DNA of 64,000 nt from positions 233,421 through 297,420 of the forward strand of contig NZ_VUNS01000004.1 of assembly GCF_009695545.1 (NCBI RefSeq), read 5' to 3'. Positions 46,950 through 55,492 of this stretch are shown here, piece after piece (position 1 is the first letter of the stretch; every line of letters starts with the position of its first letter). The position numbers and the translations under genes were made by a program. The DNA comes from Victivallis lenta. Its GTDB lineage: Bacteria; Verrucomicrobiota; Lentisphaeria; Victivallales; Victivallaceae. The notes under the pieces are model-generated. The model was not told the DNA's origin. It was given only the letters and a program-made list of their open reading frames with translations, and ran no database searches.

Positions 46950-48191
46950 ATGGGTATCAGTATCGGGCTTGTCGGCCTCGGCAGTTTCGGCAGTGCGTTC
47001 GCGCAGCTGTTCAAGGCGCATCCGCTGGTGGACCGGGTCGCGTTCTGCGACTGCGAGCCGGAACGGATCAGGAAGTTCGCCGAAGATCCGTTCTTCGCCG
47101 ACAAATTCAATCCGCGCGACGCTTACGGGTCGCTCGACGAAATCTGCGCAAGCGACCTCGATGCGCTCGTCGTCATCACGCAGCCGTGGCTCCATGCGCC
47201 TCAGTGCATTCAGGCGATGGAGTCCGGGAAGGAGGTTTACAGCGCGGTACCGCTGACCTGCCTGCCGGACTCGGACGAAGTGCTCGACTGGTGCGGCCGG
47301 ATCATCGAGACATCGAAGCGGACCGGCAGACACTATATGCTCGGCGAAACCACCTGCTTCCGCCCGCAGGCGATGTTCTGCCGCCGGAAGGCGCTGGCCG
47401 GGGAGTTCGGCGACTTCGTCTATGCCGAGGGCGAGTATATGCACGACGTCGACAGCGCATGCAGCCTGCGCGAGGTGATGCGCCGCCGCACCGCCGGCCG
47501 GATCGGCAGCGAGTGGCCGGCGAAGGAGGAGCAGTACGCGCGCAGCGGCAAGCTGTCGACGCCGATGAATTACCCGACCCACTCCGTCAGCGGGCCGGTC
47601 TTCTGCATGGGAACACGGGCGCGGAAGGTCGCGGCGTTCGGCTGGCGGAACCGTACCGGCGATTCGTATTTCCGCCATGACGAATTCAGCAATGTGACCG
47701 CGCTCTTCGAGCTTGCGAACGGCGCTTCGATGCGTGTGGCCGAGATGCGCGAACTTGCCGGGCAGATCAGTCCGCTCGAAAACGAGACGTTCCGGATCAT
47801 CGGCACGCGCGGATCGTTCTCCGAAAACGTCTGGTATTACAACGGACGCACGGACGAGACCGATGCAATCCGCCCGGAGCAGAGGACCCGCTACACCGAT
47901 GCGGAGCTTTTCGACCCGCTCCCGCCGGAGGTGCGCGAAGCGTTTCTCACCGTCCAGAACCGTTCGTCCGGCGATCTGCAGAACCGCGACTTCGTGCCGC
48001 AGGGTCACGGCGGCTCGCACCCGTACCTCGTCCATGAGTTCGTCACAAGCGTTTACGAGCGCCGCCAGCCGCTCGTGAACGCATGGGAGGCCGGCCACTA
48101 TATGGCGATGGGCATGGCCGCCAACCGTTCCGCCCGCCGCGACGGCGAACTGACTCCGGTTCAGGACTGGGGATTCGCACCCGAATTCTGA
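46950..48191 (+). CDS. Gfo/Idh/MocA-family oxidoreductase
   Basis: A 413-residue NAD(P)-dependent oxidoreductase, longer than the one at 36255. Rossmann motif MGISIGLVGLGSFGSAFAQL; the segment VYSAVPLTCLPDSDEVLDWC takes the place of the usual EKP motif, so the catalytic Lys is not clearly conserved. The C-terminal domain contains many aromatic and His residues (GGSHPYLVHEFVTSVYERRQ). The ATG at 46950 follows AAAGGAAAGG. Operon with the EamA transporter; ends at the hairpin at 48214. Confidence 0.82.
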   Translation: MGISIGLVGLGSFGSAFAQLFKAHPLVDRVAFCDCEPERIRKFAEDPFFADKFNPRDAYGSLDEICASDLDALVVITQPWLHAPQCIQAMESGKEVYSAVPLTCLPDSDEVLDWCGRIIETSKRTGRHYMLGETTCFRPQAMFCRRKALAGEFGDFVYAEGEYMHDVDSACSLREVMRRRTAGRIGSEWPAKEEQYARSGKLSTPMNYPTHSVSGPVFCMGTRARKVAAFGWRNRTGDSYFRHDEFSNVTALFELANGASMRVAEMRELAGQISPLENETFRIIGTRGSFSENVWYYNGRTDETDAIRPEQRTRYTDAELFDPLPPEVREAFLTVQNRSSGDLQNRDFVPQGHGGSHPYLVHEFVTSVYERRQPLVNAWEAGHYMAMGMAANRSARRDGELTPVQDWGFAPEF

Positions 48192-48213
48192 TTTTCCTCC
48201 CGATTTTTCCGTC

Positions 48214-48256
48214 ATAACCGGCTTGACTTTTCCGGAAAGCCGGTTATTTTATATTT
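48214..48256 (+). terminator. Terminator that encloses the arsR -35 element
   Basis: A 9-base-pair perfect stem, ATAACCGGC (48214-48222) with GCCGGTTAT (48239-48247), has a 16-base loop and a TTTTATATTT tail. It ends the transporter/oxidoreductase transcript. The loop begins exactly with TTGACT, the -35 of the next promoter. Confidence 0.65.
48223..48252 (+). promoter_or_regulatory. arsR-zntA promoter
   Basis: TTGACT (48223-48228) with TATTTT (48245-48250, 16-base spacer) or TTTTAT (48247-48252, 18-base spacer). The ATG follows at 48301. Confidence 0.55.
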
Positions 48257-48263
48257 AAACATA

Positions 48264-48277
48264 TAAACAATTGTTTA
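48264..48277. promoter_or_regulatory. ArsR/SmtB-type operator
   Basis: TAAACAATTGTTTA is a perfect 14-base palindrome just downstream of the -10 element and ~24 bases before arsR, in an AT-rich stretch. Its size, position and ATAAACA half-site fit metal-sensing ArsR-family operators. Confidence 0.65.
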
Positions 48278-48300
48278 ATCGTTGAATCAGGGAGAGGCCG

Positions 48301-48663
48301 ATGGCAATGCAGGAAACACCCGTATGCAGCTGTACCGTAATTCATGAGGATGCAGTTCAAGCGGTAAAAAAACAGCTCGATTCGGAGCTGATGCTCGCGC
48401 GCATGGCGGAAATGTTCAAGGTGCTGGGGGATGCGACCCGGCTGGGAATCATCAACGCGCTTTTGCTCTCGGAGCTCTGCGCCTGCGACATCGCGGCGAT
48501 CATGCGGATGAGCCAGCCTGCCGTGGCGCATCATCTGAAAATTCTGCGGCAGACCCGCCTGGTGAAATGCCGCAAGGTGGGAAAAGTGGTTTATTATTCG
48601 CTGTGCGACGGGCATGTCGGCATGCTTTTCGACCAGTGCCAGACTCATGTGAGGGAAGAATGA
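48301..48663 (+). CDS. ArsR/SmtB-family metal-sensing repressor
   Basis: A 120-residue winged-helix protein. The ELCACDIAAIMRMSQPAVAH helix carries the CxC metal motif of ArsR/CadC-type sensors, and extra cysteines at the N-terminus (VCSCTVIHED) fit the CadC type, where N-terminal and alpha3 cysteines bind Cd, Pb or Zn. The wing is VGKVVYYSL. It overlaps the P-type ATPase gene by ATGA and should repress the operon until the metal binds. Confidence 0.88.
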   Translation: MAMQETPVCSCTVIHEDAVQAVKKQLDSELMLARMAEMFKVLGDATRLGIINALLLSELCACDIAAIMRMSQPAVAHHLKILRQTRLVKCRKVGKVVYYSLCDGHVGMLFDQCQTHVREE

Positions 48664-50774
48664 AGCAGGTTTTCTACATTCGCAACCTTGCCTGTGCGGA
48701 GTGCGCCGGCAAGATCGAGGCCGGAGCCCATCGGCTTCCGGGGGTCCGCAGCGCCCGGCTGAACTTCGCTTCCGGCCGGATTGCGCTTGAACTCGACGAC
48801 CGCTCCGCCGAACGGAAGGTGCGGGACGGGCTGGCCCGGCTGGTCCGGCAGATCGAGCCCGATGCCGAACTGCACGATGCGGAGGAGCACGCTCATGCTC
48901 ACGACCATGCGCATCCGTCCGGGATACTGCCCCTGATCGTGATCGGCATCTCGGCGGCGGCGTTCGCGGCAGGCTGGATCTGCTCGGCATACGACCTCCC
49001 GAAACCGGTGTCGACCGGATTGTTCGTCGCCGTCTACCTGCTCTCCGGCTGGCGGGTGCTGCTGACCGCGTTCCGCCATCTGTTCACACGCGATCTCTTC
49101 GACGAGAATCTGCTGATGACACTGGCCACGTTCGGCGCGTGGGCGGTCGGCGAATCCGCCGAAGCGGCGGCCGTCATGCTTTTCTTCCACATCGGAGAAT
49201 ATTTTCAGGCGCTGGCGGTCGAACGCTCGCGGCGGTCGATTGCGGAACTGATGGATATCCGTCCCGATTTCGCCAATCTGCTGAAAGACGGCACGGTCAA
49301 TGTGGTCGCGCCGGAAGCAGTCGAGCCCGGCGACCGGATTCTCGTCCGCCCCGGGGAGCGTGTGCCGCTTGACGGCGTGGTCCGCTCCGGCTCCTCGCAG
49401 CTCGACACGGCGGCGCTGACCGGCGAATCGAAGCCGCGCCGCATCAATGCCGGAGATGCGGTCCTGAGCGGGACGATCAACCTCTCCGGCGTGCTGGAAA
49501 TCGAAGTGACCGCCCGCAGTGCCGATTCGACGGTCAGCCGGATTCTGGCCGAAGTCGAAAATGCCGCAAACCGCAAGTCGAAGAGCGAAAACTTCATCAC
49601 CCGTTTCGCCAGAATCTACACACCGGCGGTTTTCGGCGCGGCGATTCTGCTCGCCGTGCTTCCTCCGCTTCTCGCCGGTGCGGCGTGGGGTGTCTGGATT
49701 TACCGCGCGCTGGTCTTTCTCGTGATCTCCTGCCCGTGCGCGCTGGTGATCTCGGTGCCGCTTTCGTTCTTCGCCGGAATCGGCGGGGCGTCGCGCCGCG
49801 GCATCCTGTTCAAAGGCGGCAACTACCTCGAGACGCTGGCCAGCGTCAAAGCGATTGCGTTCGATAAAACCGGCACGCTGACGCAGGGCCGGTTCGAAGT
49901 GCGCGAAGTGTTCCCGGCGGCAGGGGCCGATCCGGACCGGCTGCTTGAGCTCGCTGCGCATGCGGAGCTCAGCTCGAGCCATCCGATCGCGCCCTCGCTG
50001 CGCAAAGCCTGGCCGGGAGCGGTCGATCCCGGCCGCGTCGGTGCGGCCGAGGAGATCGCCGGGCGAGGAATCCGGGCGACTGTGGACGGTTCTGAAATCC
50101 GGGCCGGCAGCCGTCTGCTGCTCGAGGAAGCCGGAATCGCGGTTCCGGAAATCCGTGCGGAGGGGACGCTTATCTACCTGGCTGAAGGCACACGTTACCT
50201 CGGCTGCGTGGCGATCGCCGACGCGCTGAAGCCGGACGCGGTTTCCGCCATGAAGGAGCTGCGCCGGTGCGGCGTCGACCGGTTGATTCTGCTGACCGGC
50301 GACAATCGCGAAACGGCGGAACGGGTGGCCCGGCAACTTGGAATCGACGAAGTCCGCGCCGAACTGCTCCCGACCGGAAAAGTCGCCTGTCTGGAAGAGA
50401 TCATGAAACACCTGAAGCCGGATGAAAAGCTCGCTTTCGTCGGGGACGGAATCAACGATGCGCCGGTGCTGTCCCGGGCCGACGTCGGCATTGCGATGGG
50501 AGGGCTCGGCTCGGACGCCGCGGTCGAATCGGCCGACGTGGTGCTGATGACGGACGAACCGTCGCGCATCGCACCGGCGATCCGGATTGCGCGCCGGACG
50601 CTTGGAATCGTGCGCGGCAACATTGCGCTCGCGCTTGGAATCAAAGGCGCGGTGCTGCTGGCCGGGGCGTTCGGCTTCGTTTCGATGTGGGGAGCGGTTT
50701 TCGCGGACGTGGGTGTAACGCTGCTGGCGATCCTGAACGCCCTCCGCGCGCTGGGCGGCGTAAAATCCCGCTGA
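48660..50774 (+). CDS. Zn/Cd/Pb-transporting P1B-type ATPase
   Basis: A 704-residue metal efflux pump. One N-terminal heavy-metal domain with the CxxC site (NLACAECAGKIE) is followed by a His-rich linker (EEHAHAHDHAH), six to eight membrane helices with the transport motif CPC at residues 358-360 (VISCPCALVISVPL), the phosphorylation site Asp402 in DKTGTLTQG, and the hinge GDGINDAPVLSRADVGIAMG. The CPC motif and lack of Cu-type flanks fit ZntA/CadA. The start overlaps arsR; the long open frame upstream is inside arsR. Confidence 0.93.
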   Translation: MKQVFYIRNLACAECAGKIEAGAHRLPGVRSARLNFASGRIALELDDRSAERKVRDGLARLVRQIEPDAELHDAEEHAHAHDHAHPSGILPLIVIGISAAAFAAGWICSAYDLPKPVSTGLFVAVYLLSGWRVLLTAFRHLFTRDLFDENLLMTLATFGAWAVGESAEAAAVMLFFHIGEYFQALAVERSRRSIAELMDIRPDFANLLKDGTVNVVAPEAVEPGDRILVRPGERVPLDGVVRSGSSQLDTAALTGESKPRRINAGDAVLSGTINLSGVLEIEVTARSADSTVSRILAEVENAANRKSKSENFITRFARIYTPAVFGAAILLAVLPPLLAGAAWGVWIYRALVFLVISCPCALVISVPLSFFAGIGGASRRGILFKGGNYLETLASVKAIAFDKTGTLTQGRFEVREVFPAAGADPDRLLELAAHAELSSSHPIAPSLRKAWPGAVDPGRVGAAEEIAGRGIRATVDGSEIRAGSRLLLEEAGIAVPEIRAEGTLIYLAEGTRYLGCVAIADALKPDAVSAMKELRRCGVDRLILLTGDNRETAERVARQLGIDEVRAELLPTGKVACLEEIMKHLKPDEKLAFVGDGINDAPVLSRADVGIAMGGLGSDAAVESADVVLMTDEPSRIAPAIRIARRTLGIVRGNIALALGIKGAVLLAGAFGFVSMWGAVFADVGVTLLAILNALRALGGVKSR

Positions 50775-50864
50775 AACGCCGGCCGCCCGGAGAAGATGTG
50801 TTTTTTTCCGAAGCCGACTGGATTTTTGACCGATGGGAGGCTATTTTATGAACGCCTCCCCTCA

Positions 50865-50948
50865 GCCCGGGTGGCGAAATGGCAAACGCAACTGACTTAA
50901 AATCAGTTAGGGAAACCTTTACGGGTTCGAGTCCCGTCCCGGGTACCA
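50865..50948 (+). tRNA. tRNA-Leu (anticodon UAA)
   Basis: The acceptor stem GCCCGGG pairs with CCCGGGT, followed by A and an encoded CCA (50946-50948). The anticodon stem ACTGA/TCAGT holds the loop CTTAAAA with anticodon TAA; a long variable arm (AGGGAAACCT) marks a type II tRNA; the T arm is ACGGGTTCGAGTCCCGT. A tyrosine recombinase gene begins 110 bases downstream, so the 3' end is a likely attachment site. A GGGAGGC/GCCTCCC inverted repeat (50835-50860) precedes it. Confidence 0.93.
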
Positions 50949-50970
50949 TTTTAACCTCAGAATGTAAGAT

Positions 50971-50988
50971 TTTGTGCCGTTTTGTGCC
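50971..50988 (+). repeat. Direct repeat, possible recombinase arm site
   Basis: TTTGTGCC occurs at 50971-50978 and 50981-50988, 10 bases apart, between the tRNA 3' end and the recombinase gene. The position fits an integrase arm-type site. A further inverted repeat, ATCCTCG (51003) with CGAGGAT (51032), lies nearer the gene. Confidence 0.35.
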
Positions 50989-51058
50989 ACTCTTGCCTTT
51001 CAATCCTCGAAATCAGTGGTATTTTAGCTCACGAGGATAGTTATGAGGAAACAGGGCA

Positions 51059-52357
51059 ATGGCGAGGAAAGTCATGAAGCAGGAAGTCGGTACCATCTAC
51101 CAAAAACCGAACGGGACATATCATTACCGTTATCAGATCAACGGTGAACGCAAGTCGATCAGCCTGAAAACTAAAAATCAGGAAGAAGCGAAGCGGAAAG
51201 TCAAAGAGCTGCTTCCGGTTCTGAAAGCGACCAGCATGGAAGTCGTTTCGGCGCACGTCGCTCACGCGCGCAATCTGATTGAGCCTGTAAATGTATTGTT
51301 GCTTACCGAAACGTGGAATGTTTACTCAAAACACCCGAACCGTGCCACTCCTGCGACTGTTAACGAACGTCTCGCCTACGAAGCAGACTGGAGAGATTTT
51401 TTGAAGTCTCTTCCGAAAGGCTGTCAATATCTCCACGAAGTGACGCCGGAACTGGCCGAAGCCTACGCACAAAAGCTCCGGGAACGTCAACTGGCCGTTG
51501 ATACGCACAACCGCAAGATCAAACGGCTGCGGAAAATCTTCTCTACGCTTACCGAGTATTGTCCCGATGGTAATCCCTTTCATTCTTCTGTACTCTGGCG
51601 TAAAGACCGCGAGGAGCAGGAACACAATACACGTCGTCTCGCCTTTACTCGCGAACAGGAACAGGCATTGCTGGACGTACTGGCCGATTCTACGCACAAG
51701 GTGAAGAACAAACCGGAAATCCGGGTCATCTATCATTTGGGGATGTTTACTGGCCAACGGCTGAAAGACTGCGTTCTGCTGCAATGGCATAAGGTTGATC
51801 TTGAACGGCGGCGCATCTGGGTCAAGCAATTCAAGACCGGAAAAGAAGTCACGATTCCAATTGCTGATCAGCTATTGACGGTGCTTCAGGAAGCATTGGC
51901 ATGGAAACGAGATGAATATATCTGTCCGAACTGTGCGGCTCGATATAAGCAGAAAGACGCCAACGGCAAAGATGTCGGATGCAATAAAGTCGGCTTGGAT
52001 ATCCTCCGGGTGATCCGCTGGATCGGGTTGGAGCCATCCGTGGAGGTGCCGGGCCGCAAGAAGAAGGCAACGGTCTACGGCTTTCATTCCCTGCGCCACA
52101 GCTTTGCCAGTCATTGTGCTGAAGCTGGTGTCCCGAAAGCCGTATTGCTTTCAATCCTCGGCACCGATTCTGATATAGCTGATAAATACTATATTCATAT
52201 TGGAGAGGAGGCCCAAATGGAAGCGATTGCCGCTGTCGCGTCCATCACGACCAAATCCGATCGCCAGCGGATCGAAGAAGCATTGAAGTTGCTCGATACT
52301 CCCGATATCCCTACCGAGGAAATTTTGAACCGTGTCCGGCACGTACTGAAAGCATAA
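51059..52357 (+). CDS. Tyrosine recombinase/integrase
   Basis: A 432-residue phage-type integrase. N-terminal arm-binding domain (IYQKPNGTYHYRYQINGERK), core-binding SAM-like domain (~80-190), catalytic domain with Arg in MFTGQRLKDCVLLQW, the HxxR box in GFHSLRHSFASHCAEAG, and the nucleophile Tyr in DIADKYYIHIGEE. An internal CPNCAARY segment is unusual. Located just after tRNA-Leu on the same strand, the standard arrangement of an island integrase and its attachment site. The start may also be the ATG at 51074, which has GAGGAAAG upstream. Confidence 0.9.
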   Translation: MARKVMKQEVGTIYQKPNGTYHYRYQINGERKSISLKTKNQEEAKRKVKELLPVLKATSMEVVSAHVAHARNLIEPVNVLLLTETWNVYSKHPNRATPATVNERLAYEADWRDFLKSLPKGCQYLHEVTPELAEAYAQKLRERQLAVDTHNRKIKRLRKIFSTLTEYCPDGNPFHSSVLWRKDREEQEHNTRRLAFTREQEQALLDVLADSTHKVKNKPEIRVIYHLGMFTGQRLKDCVLLQWHKVDLERRRIWVKQFKTGKEVTIPIADQLLTVLQEALAWKRDEYICPNCAARYKQKDANGKDVGCNKVGLDILRVIRWIGLEPSVEVPGRKKKATVYGFHSLRHSFASHCAEAGVPKAVLLSILGTDSDIADKYYIHIGEEAQMEAIAAVASITTKSDRQRIEEALKLLDTPDIPTEEILNRVRHVLKA

Positions 52358-52391
52358 ATGCTTATTTACGATAGCTTATTAGTTGAAACTG

Positions 52392-52427
52392 AGCCTCCAG
52401 AAAATGAAACTGGGGGGCTTGCTTTTT
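52392..52427 (+). terminator. Probable terminator of the integrase gene
   Basis: AGCCTCCAG (52392-52400) pairs imperfectly with CTGGGGGGCTT (52410-52420) across a 9-base loop and is followed by five T residues. Confidence 0.5.
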
Positions 52428-52671
52428 GAAACGTTTCACCCTTGAAATGAGTCTGTAAGCGGAGAATTTGAAACAACGATTTTGAGATTTTGAGCGTAAA
52501 ATCTCAACAGATATTTATATCCCCAATCTATCCGGAAATCCAGTTTCATTCGCATATCCTTTTTCGTTCAGTTCAACGGTGACTCAAGCAAAGCCCCAGG
52601 TCAAAAGTGCAATAACAGATGATGGCAACAATGGCGAATATCTATAAATTTACCCCGCTTCTGATTATTTC
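52428..52671. other. Intergenic stretch with nothing recognised
   Basis: AT-richer than the rest of the window. No start/ribosome-site pair with coding character, no clear hairpin, and no repeat shared with other parts of the window could be seen. Confidence 0.5.
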
Positions 52672-53401
52672 TCAAGAGGATGGACCAGAGTATCGAAAAG
52701 CAACCCCATCTGATAACAGATTGTTTCTCCGGGAGCCAGCAGTTTGCCGAATTGATTGATTGTTACGGTCGGAGTCGCAACCATTCAACGAGGCATTGGT
52801 CGGTTCCAAACCGAGAACGTAAGCGTTGCGTGAAGGCCTTTTCCATATGTACCAGATACGGTAGGACCGCTGTATCATAACGGACTATTACGGCAATCCC
52901 GAGAGGCCGGTTGAGAATACGCATCTGTGCCCATCCGGCTGCATCGGAGGCAACTTGTGCCGAAAACAATATTCCACGAAGCCAATCAGCGGCGGCGGAT
53001 AAGGGTTCCACTCTGCAATTCCGGCTGTGGCGTAGGCGTTACGCGGTTCAATCCGATGGGGAGGGGCTTCAAATTCCAAGACGGGACTGATGAGCGGATA
53101 ACCTAAGTTGCAGTGATGAAGTATTTCGGTAAACTCGGCCGCTTCGCCATGATTGGTTACGCGGTCTGCGATGTAAATCCGGTTGTCGCCATAGGCGGTG
53201 TGAATAGAACGTCCCAATGAAAGATTGGAGCTGAAAAGATGCCTTTGCGCAAAATGCCGGAAATTTCAATCCGCTACCGCTACAGACATCGACAATGTGT
53301 TGTCTCCGGCCGCTTCCTTCTTCTGGACGGGAGAGGCGTACGTAGCAAAGCTGGTCTGGATGGGCCAGATAGGGGCGTGCCGTTTCAAACTCCAGATTCA
53401 T
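52672..53401 (-). pseudogene. Decayed DUF4432 (aldose epimerase-like) gene
   Basis: Four short minus-strand frames together read as one protein broken by frameshifts. In order they are an N-terminal piece (VDVCSGSGLKF), a central piece at ~53217-52950 (SIHTAYGDNRIYIADRVTNH, LHHCNLGYPLISPVLEFEAP), a third (DAAGWAQMRILNRPLGIAV, DTAVLPYLVHMEK) and a C-terminal piece (AYVLGLEPTNASLNG). These are landmarks of DUF4432 proteins, which resemble aldose 1-epimerases. The N-terminal landmark is too close to the central one, so ~100 residues or more were also lost. Not functional. Confidence 0.7.
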
Positions 53402-53519
53402 TTTACGCTTTCCCGTTTGAGCGGAACATCAGGATTTTATCACGCCTCACCCGGTCGCCTGTTTCCGGAATGCGACTTTTTTCCTGATTCAATAGCAGGA
53501 ATTTTCCGTACCGCATTTG

Positions 53520-55409
53520 TCAGGCGATTTGCCGATCGCTCTCCGATACCGTTTCTTCGCCGATGACCAGTTTGCTCAGGATGACGCGGCGGCGGCAGCA
53601 GAATTCCGCAAGCTGCCGCATCTTCTCCGGATCGTCGCCGCGGGTGGTGACCAGCAGCTTGTCGAACGGCTGCTTCTCATAGACCTCCCCGAGCTGTCGG
53701 CTGCCGCCGAACACAGGAAAACCGTAGACGTGCAGTCCGGCCAGCACCGGGTCGTCGTCGATGATTCCGACGATCTGCTCCCTGTCGCCGGATTTCTGCG
53801 CGCAATACAGCGTGCTGATGAAAACCCGGCAGTTGAGTCCGCCGCCGTAAATCAGCAACCGCAGACGGTCCGGCGCCTGATGCTGCAGATCGAGCTTCCG
53901 GAACCAGAACCACTCCGCATAGTGAATCAGCAGCCGTTCCCCGACGATCAGCAGCACGCTCAGTGCCGAAAAAACGATCGATCCGCCGATAAACTGCCGC
54001 AGATCAATGCTGTACAGCTGCGCCATATTCCGATATTCGAGCAGAAACAGCAGCGAACAGGCCAGGACCGAACCGAGAAGCAGCAGCATTTTCAGCCGGC
54101 AGTAGTCGTTGATTCCGGCCCGCAGCCAGTAGACCCGGTAAGTGCCGGAGAGGCAGAGCAGCAGCGCGAGCGGTCCGAACGTGCAGAGGAAAATCCGCAG
54201 ATTGCCGGCCGTTCCGCAGGTCGTCCAGCAGGCCGTCACGAACGACACGCCGATCAGAAAAAAGTCAATGAACGGATGTACGAGGTTGATCAGCAGTCCG
54301 CGCCGCGGCTTGATCAGCCCGTTCCGGATCAGCCGGGCCGAAGCGTACAGTTCGACCCCGGCCAGCTGCCGGATCGCGATCAGGACGCCGAGCAGCAGCA
54401 GGATATAGCCGATCGCCAGAGTCGAATGGCGCAGAAAGAGCAAAAGCAGCGCCGCGGCCGCGAATCCGCAGCCGATCAGATACATCAGAAGGGCGGTCGT
54501 GGTCTGCTTGCGCGTTTCGCGCAGCAGCCGGTGGTGCAGATGGTCCTGGTCGCCGTCCATGATGCCGCCGGAATGCGGATCAAGCAGTTTCCGGGCGCTG
54601 CGCCGCCAGATGGCGAGAACCACGTCGAAGAGCGGAACCCCGATCGCCAGCAGCGGCAGCAGCAGCGAGGTCGCCGTCACCGCACGGTCGATGGTCGAAA
54701 GCCCGGTAATCGCAAAGATCAGCCCGAGGAACGTACTGCCGGTGTCCCCGAGGAAAATCCGCGCAGGATGGAAGTTGTAGCGCAGGAAGCCGAAACATGT
54801 GCCGGCCAGAATCTGCATGCTCATCGCCTCCGGCGCGTGTCCGCCCGCCGGCAGGAACCAGATCGCCATGCATCCCGCCGACACGATCGCGAGTCCGGAA
54901 GCGAGCCCGTCGAGTCCGTCGATCAGGTTGAACGCGTTCAGGATGACGATCACCCAGCCGACCGTCAGCGCCAGCGAAAGAAACCACGGGACCGGCCAGC
55001 CGAGAATCGTGTAGTCGCAATCCATGTTGAACCAGACGATCAATGCCACGACGATCTGAACCGCGAGCTTCAGTTTCGACTTCAGTTCGCGGCGGTCGTC
55101 CACAATGCCGAGCGCACCGAGCAGTGCCGCCGGAACCAGCAGCCGCGCCAGAAGCTCCCGGGATTCCGGCAACGGAGAATGAAGCGCATAGAAGCCGAGC
55201 GCCGTGAAAAACGCCAGAATCACCGCAATGCCCCCGCCGCGCGGGACCGCATGCTCATGAATGTGCCGTCCGCCCGGCTTGTCCACATAGCCCAGGCGCG
55301 GCAGCACACGAATGCAGACCCGCGTCAGCAGCACCGACAGGCAGCAGCCGAACAGCGGATACAACACGAATCCCCCGTGAGAAGAGAAAAAATCAAACGA
55401 CATAGTCAT
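53520..55409 (-). CDS. WecA/MraY-type glycan-lipid transferase fused to a membrane-anchored Rossmann domain
   Basis: A 629-residue protein. Residues ~1-340 form a ten-helix polyprenyl-phosphate N-acetylhexosamine-1-phosphate transferase, with YVDKPGGRHIHEHAVPRGGG, the active-site region NAFNLIDGLDGLASGLAIVS, FLGDTGSTFLGLIFA, and PHSGGIMDGDQDHLHHRLL (HIHH-like loop). After a further set of about four helices (~355-480) comes a nucleotide-binding domain (RLLIYGGGLNCRVFISTLY, VGIIDDDPVLAGLHVYGFPV), as at the front of FlaA1/CapD-type dehydratases and PglC-like transferases. It would start surface-polysaccharide synthesis on undecaprenyl phosphate. Downstream of glmM and glmS. Confidence 0.82.
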   Translation of the reverse strand: MTMSFDFFSSHGGFVLYPLFGCCLSVLLTRVCIRVLPRLGYVDKPGGRHIHEHAVPRGGGIAVILAFFTALGFYALHSPLPESRELLARLLVPAALLGALGIVDDRRELKSKLKLAVQIVVALIVWFNMDCDYTILGWPVPWFLSLALTVGWVIVILNAFNLIDGLDGLASGLAIVSAGCMAIWFLPAGGHAPEAMSMQILAGTCFGFLRYNFHPARIFLGDTGSTFLGLIFAITGLSTIDRAVTATSLLLPLLAIGVPLFDVVLAIWRRSARKLLDPHSGGIMDGDQDHLHHRLLRETRKQTTTALLMYLIGCGFAAAALLLLFLRHSTLAIGYILLLLGVLIAIRQLAGVELYASARLIRNGLIKPRRGLLINLVHPFIDFFLIGVSFVTACWTTCGTAGNLRIFLCTFGPLALLLCLSGTYRVYWLRAGINDYCRLKMLLLLGSVLACSLLFLLEYRNMAQLYSIDLRQFIGGSIVFSALSVLLIVGERLLIHYAEWFWFRKLDLQHQAPDRLRLLIYGGGLNCRVFISTLYCAQKSGDREQIVGIIDDDPVLAGLHVYGFPVFGGSRQLGEVYEKQPFDKLLVTTRGDDPEKMRQLAEFCCRRRVILSKLVIGEETVSESDRQIA

Positions 55410-55476
55410 CAATACGTCTTTTCCTTCACATCTGTATCAATGAAGTTTTTTCAACGGTATTTCAGACAAAAGCGCA

Positions 55477-55492
55477 GAACGGTTAACCGTTC
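55477..55492. other. 16-base perfect palindrome at the glmM stop codon
   Basis: GAACGGTTAACCGTTC spans the glmM TAA. It could fold as a 6-base-pair hairpin with a TTAA loop in the glmM to transferase transcript, or be a protein site. Confidence 0.45.

Noticed and set aside
48645..50411. 588-residue minus-strand frame opposite the P-type ATPase
   Set aside because: Shadow of the ATPase, whose CPC, DKTGT and GDGxND motifs are all present on the other strand.
50835..50860. GGGAGGC/GCCTCCC hairpin before tRNA-Leu as a terminator of the ATPase operon
   Set aside because: No T tract follows on the plus strand, so it was not listed as a terminator.
53225..53566. Plus-strand frames across the decayed DUF4432 region
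   Set aside because: Short, without ribosome sites. The minus-strand fragments match family landmarks in the right order.
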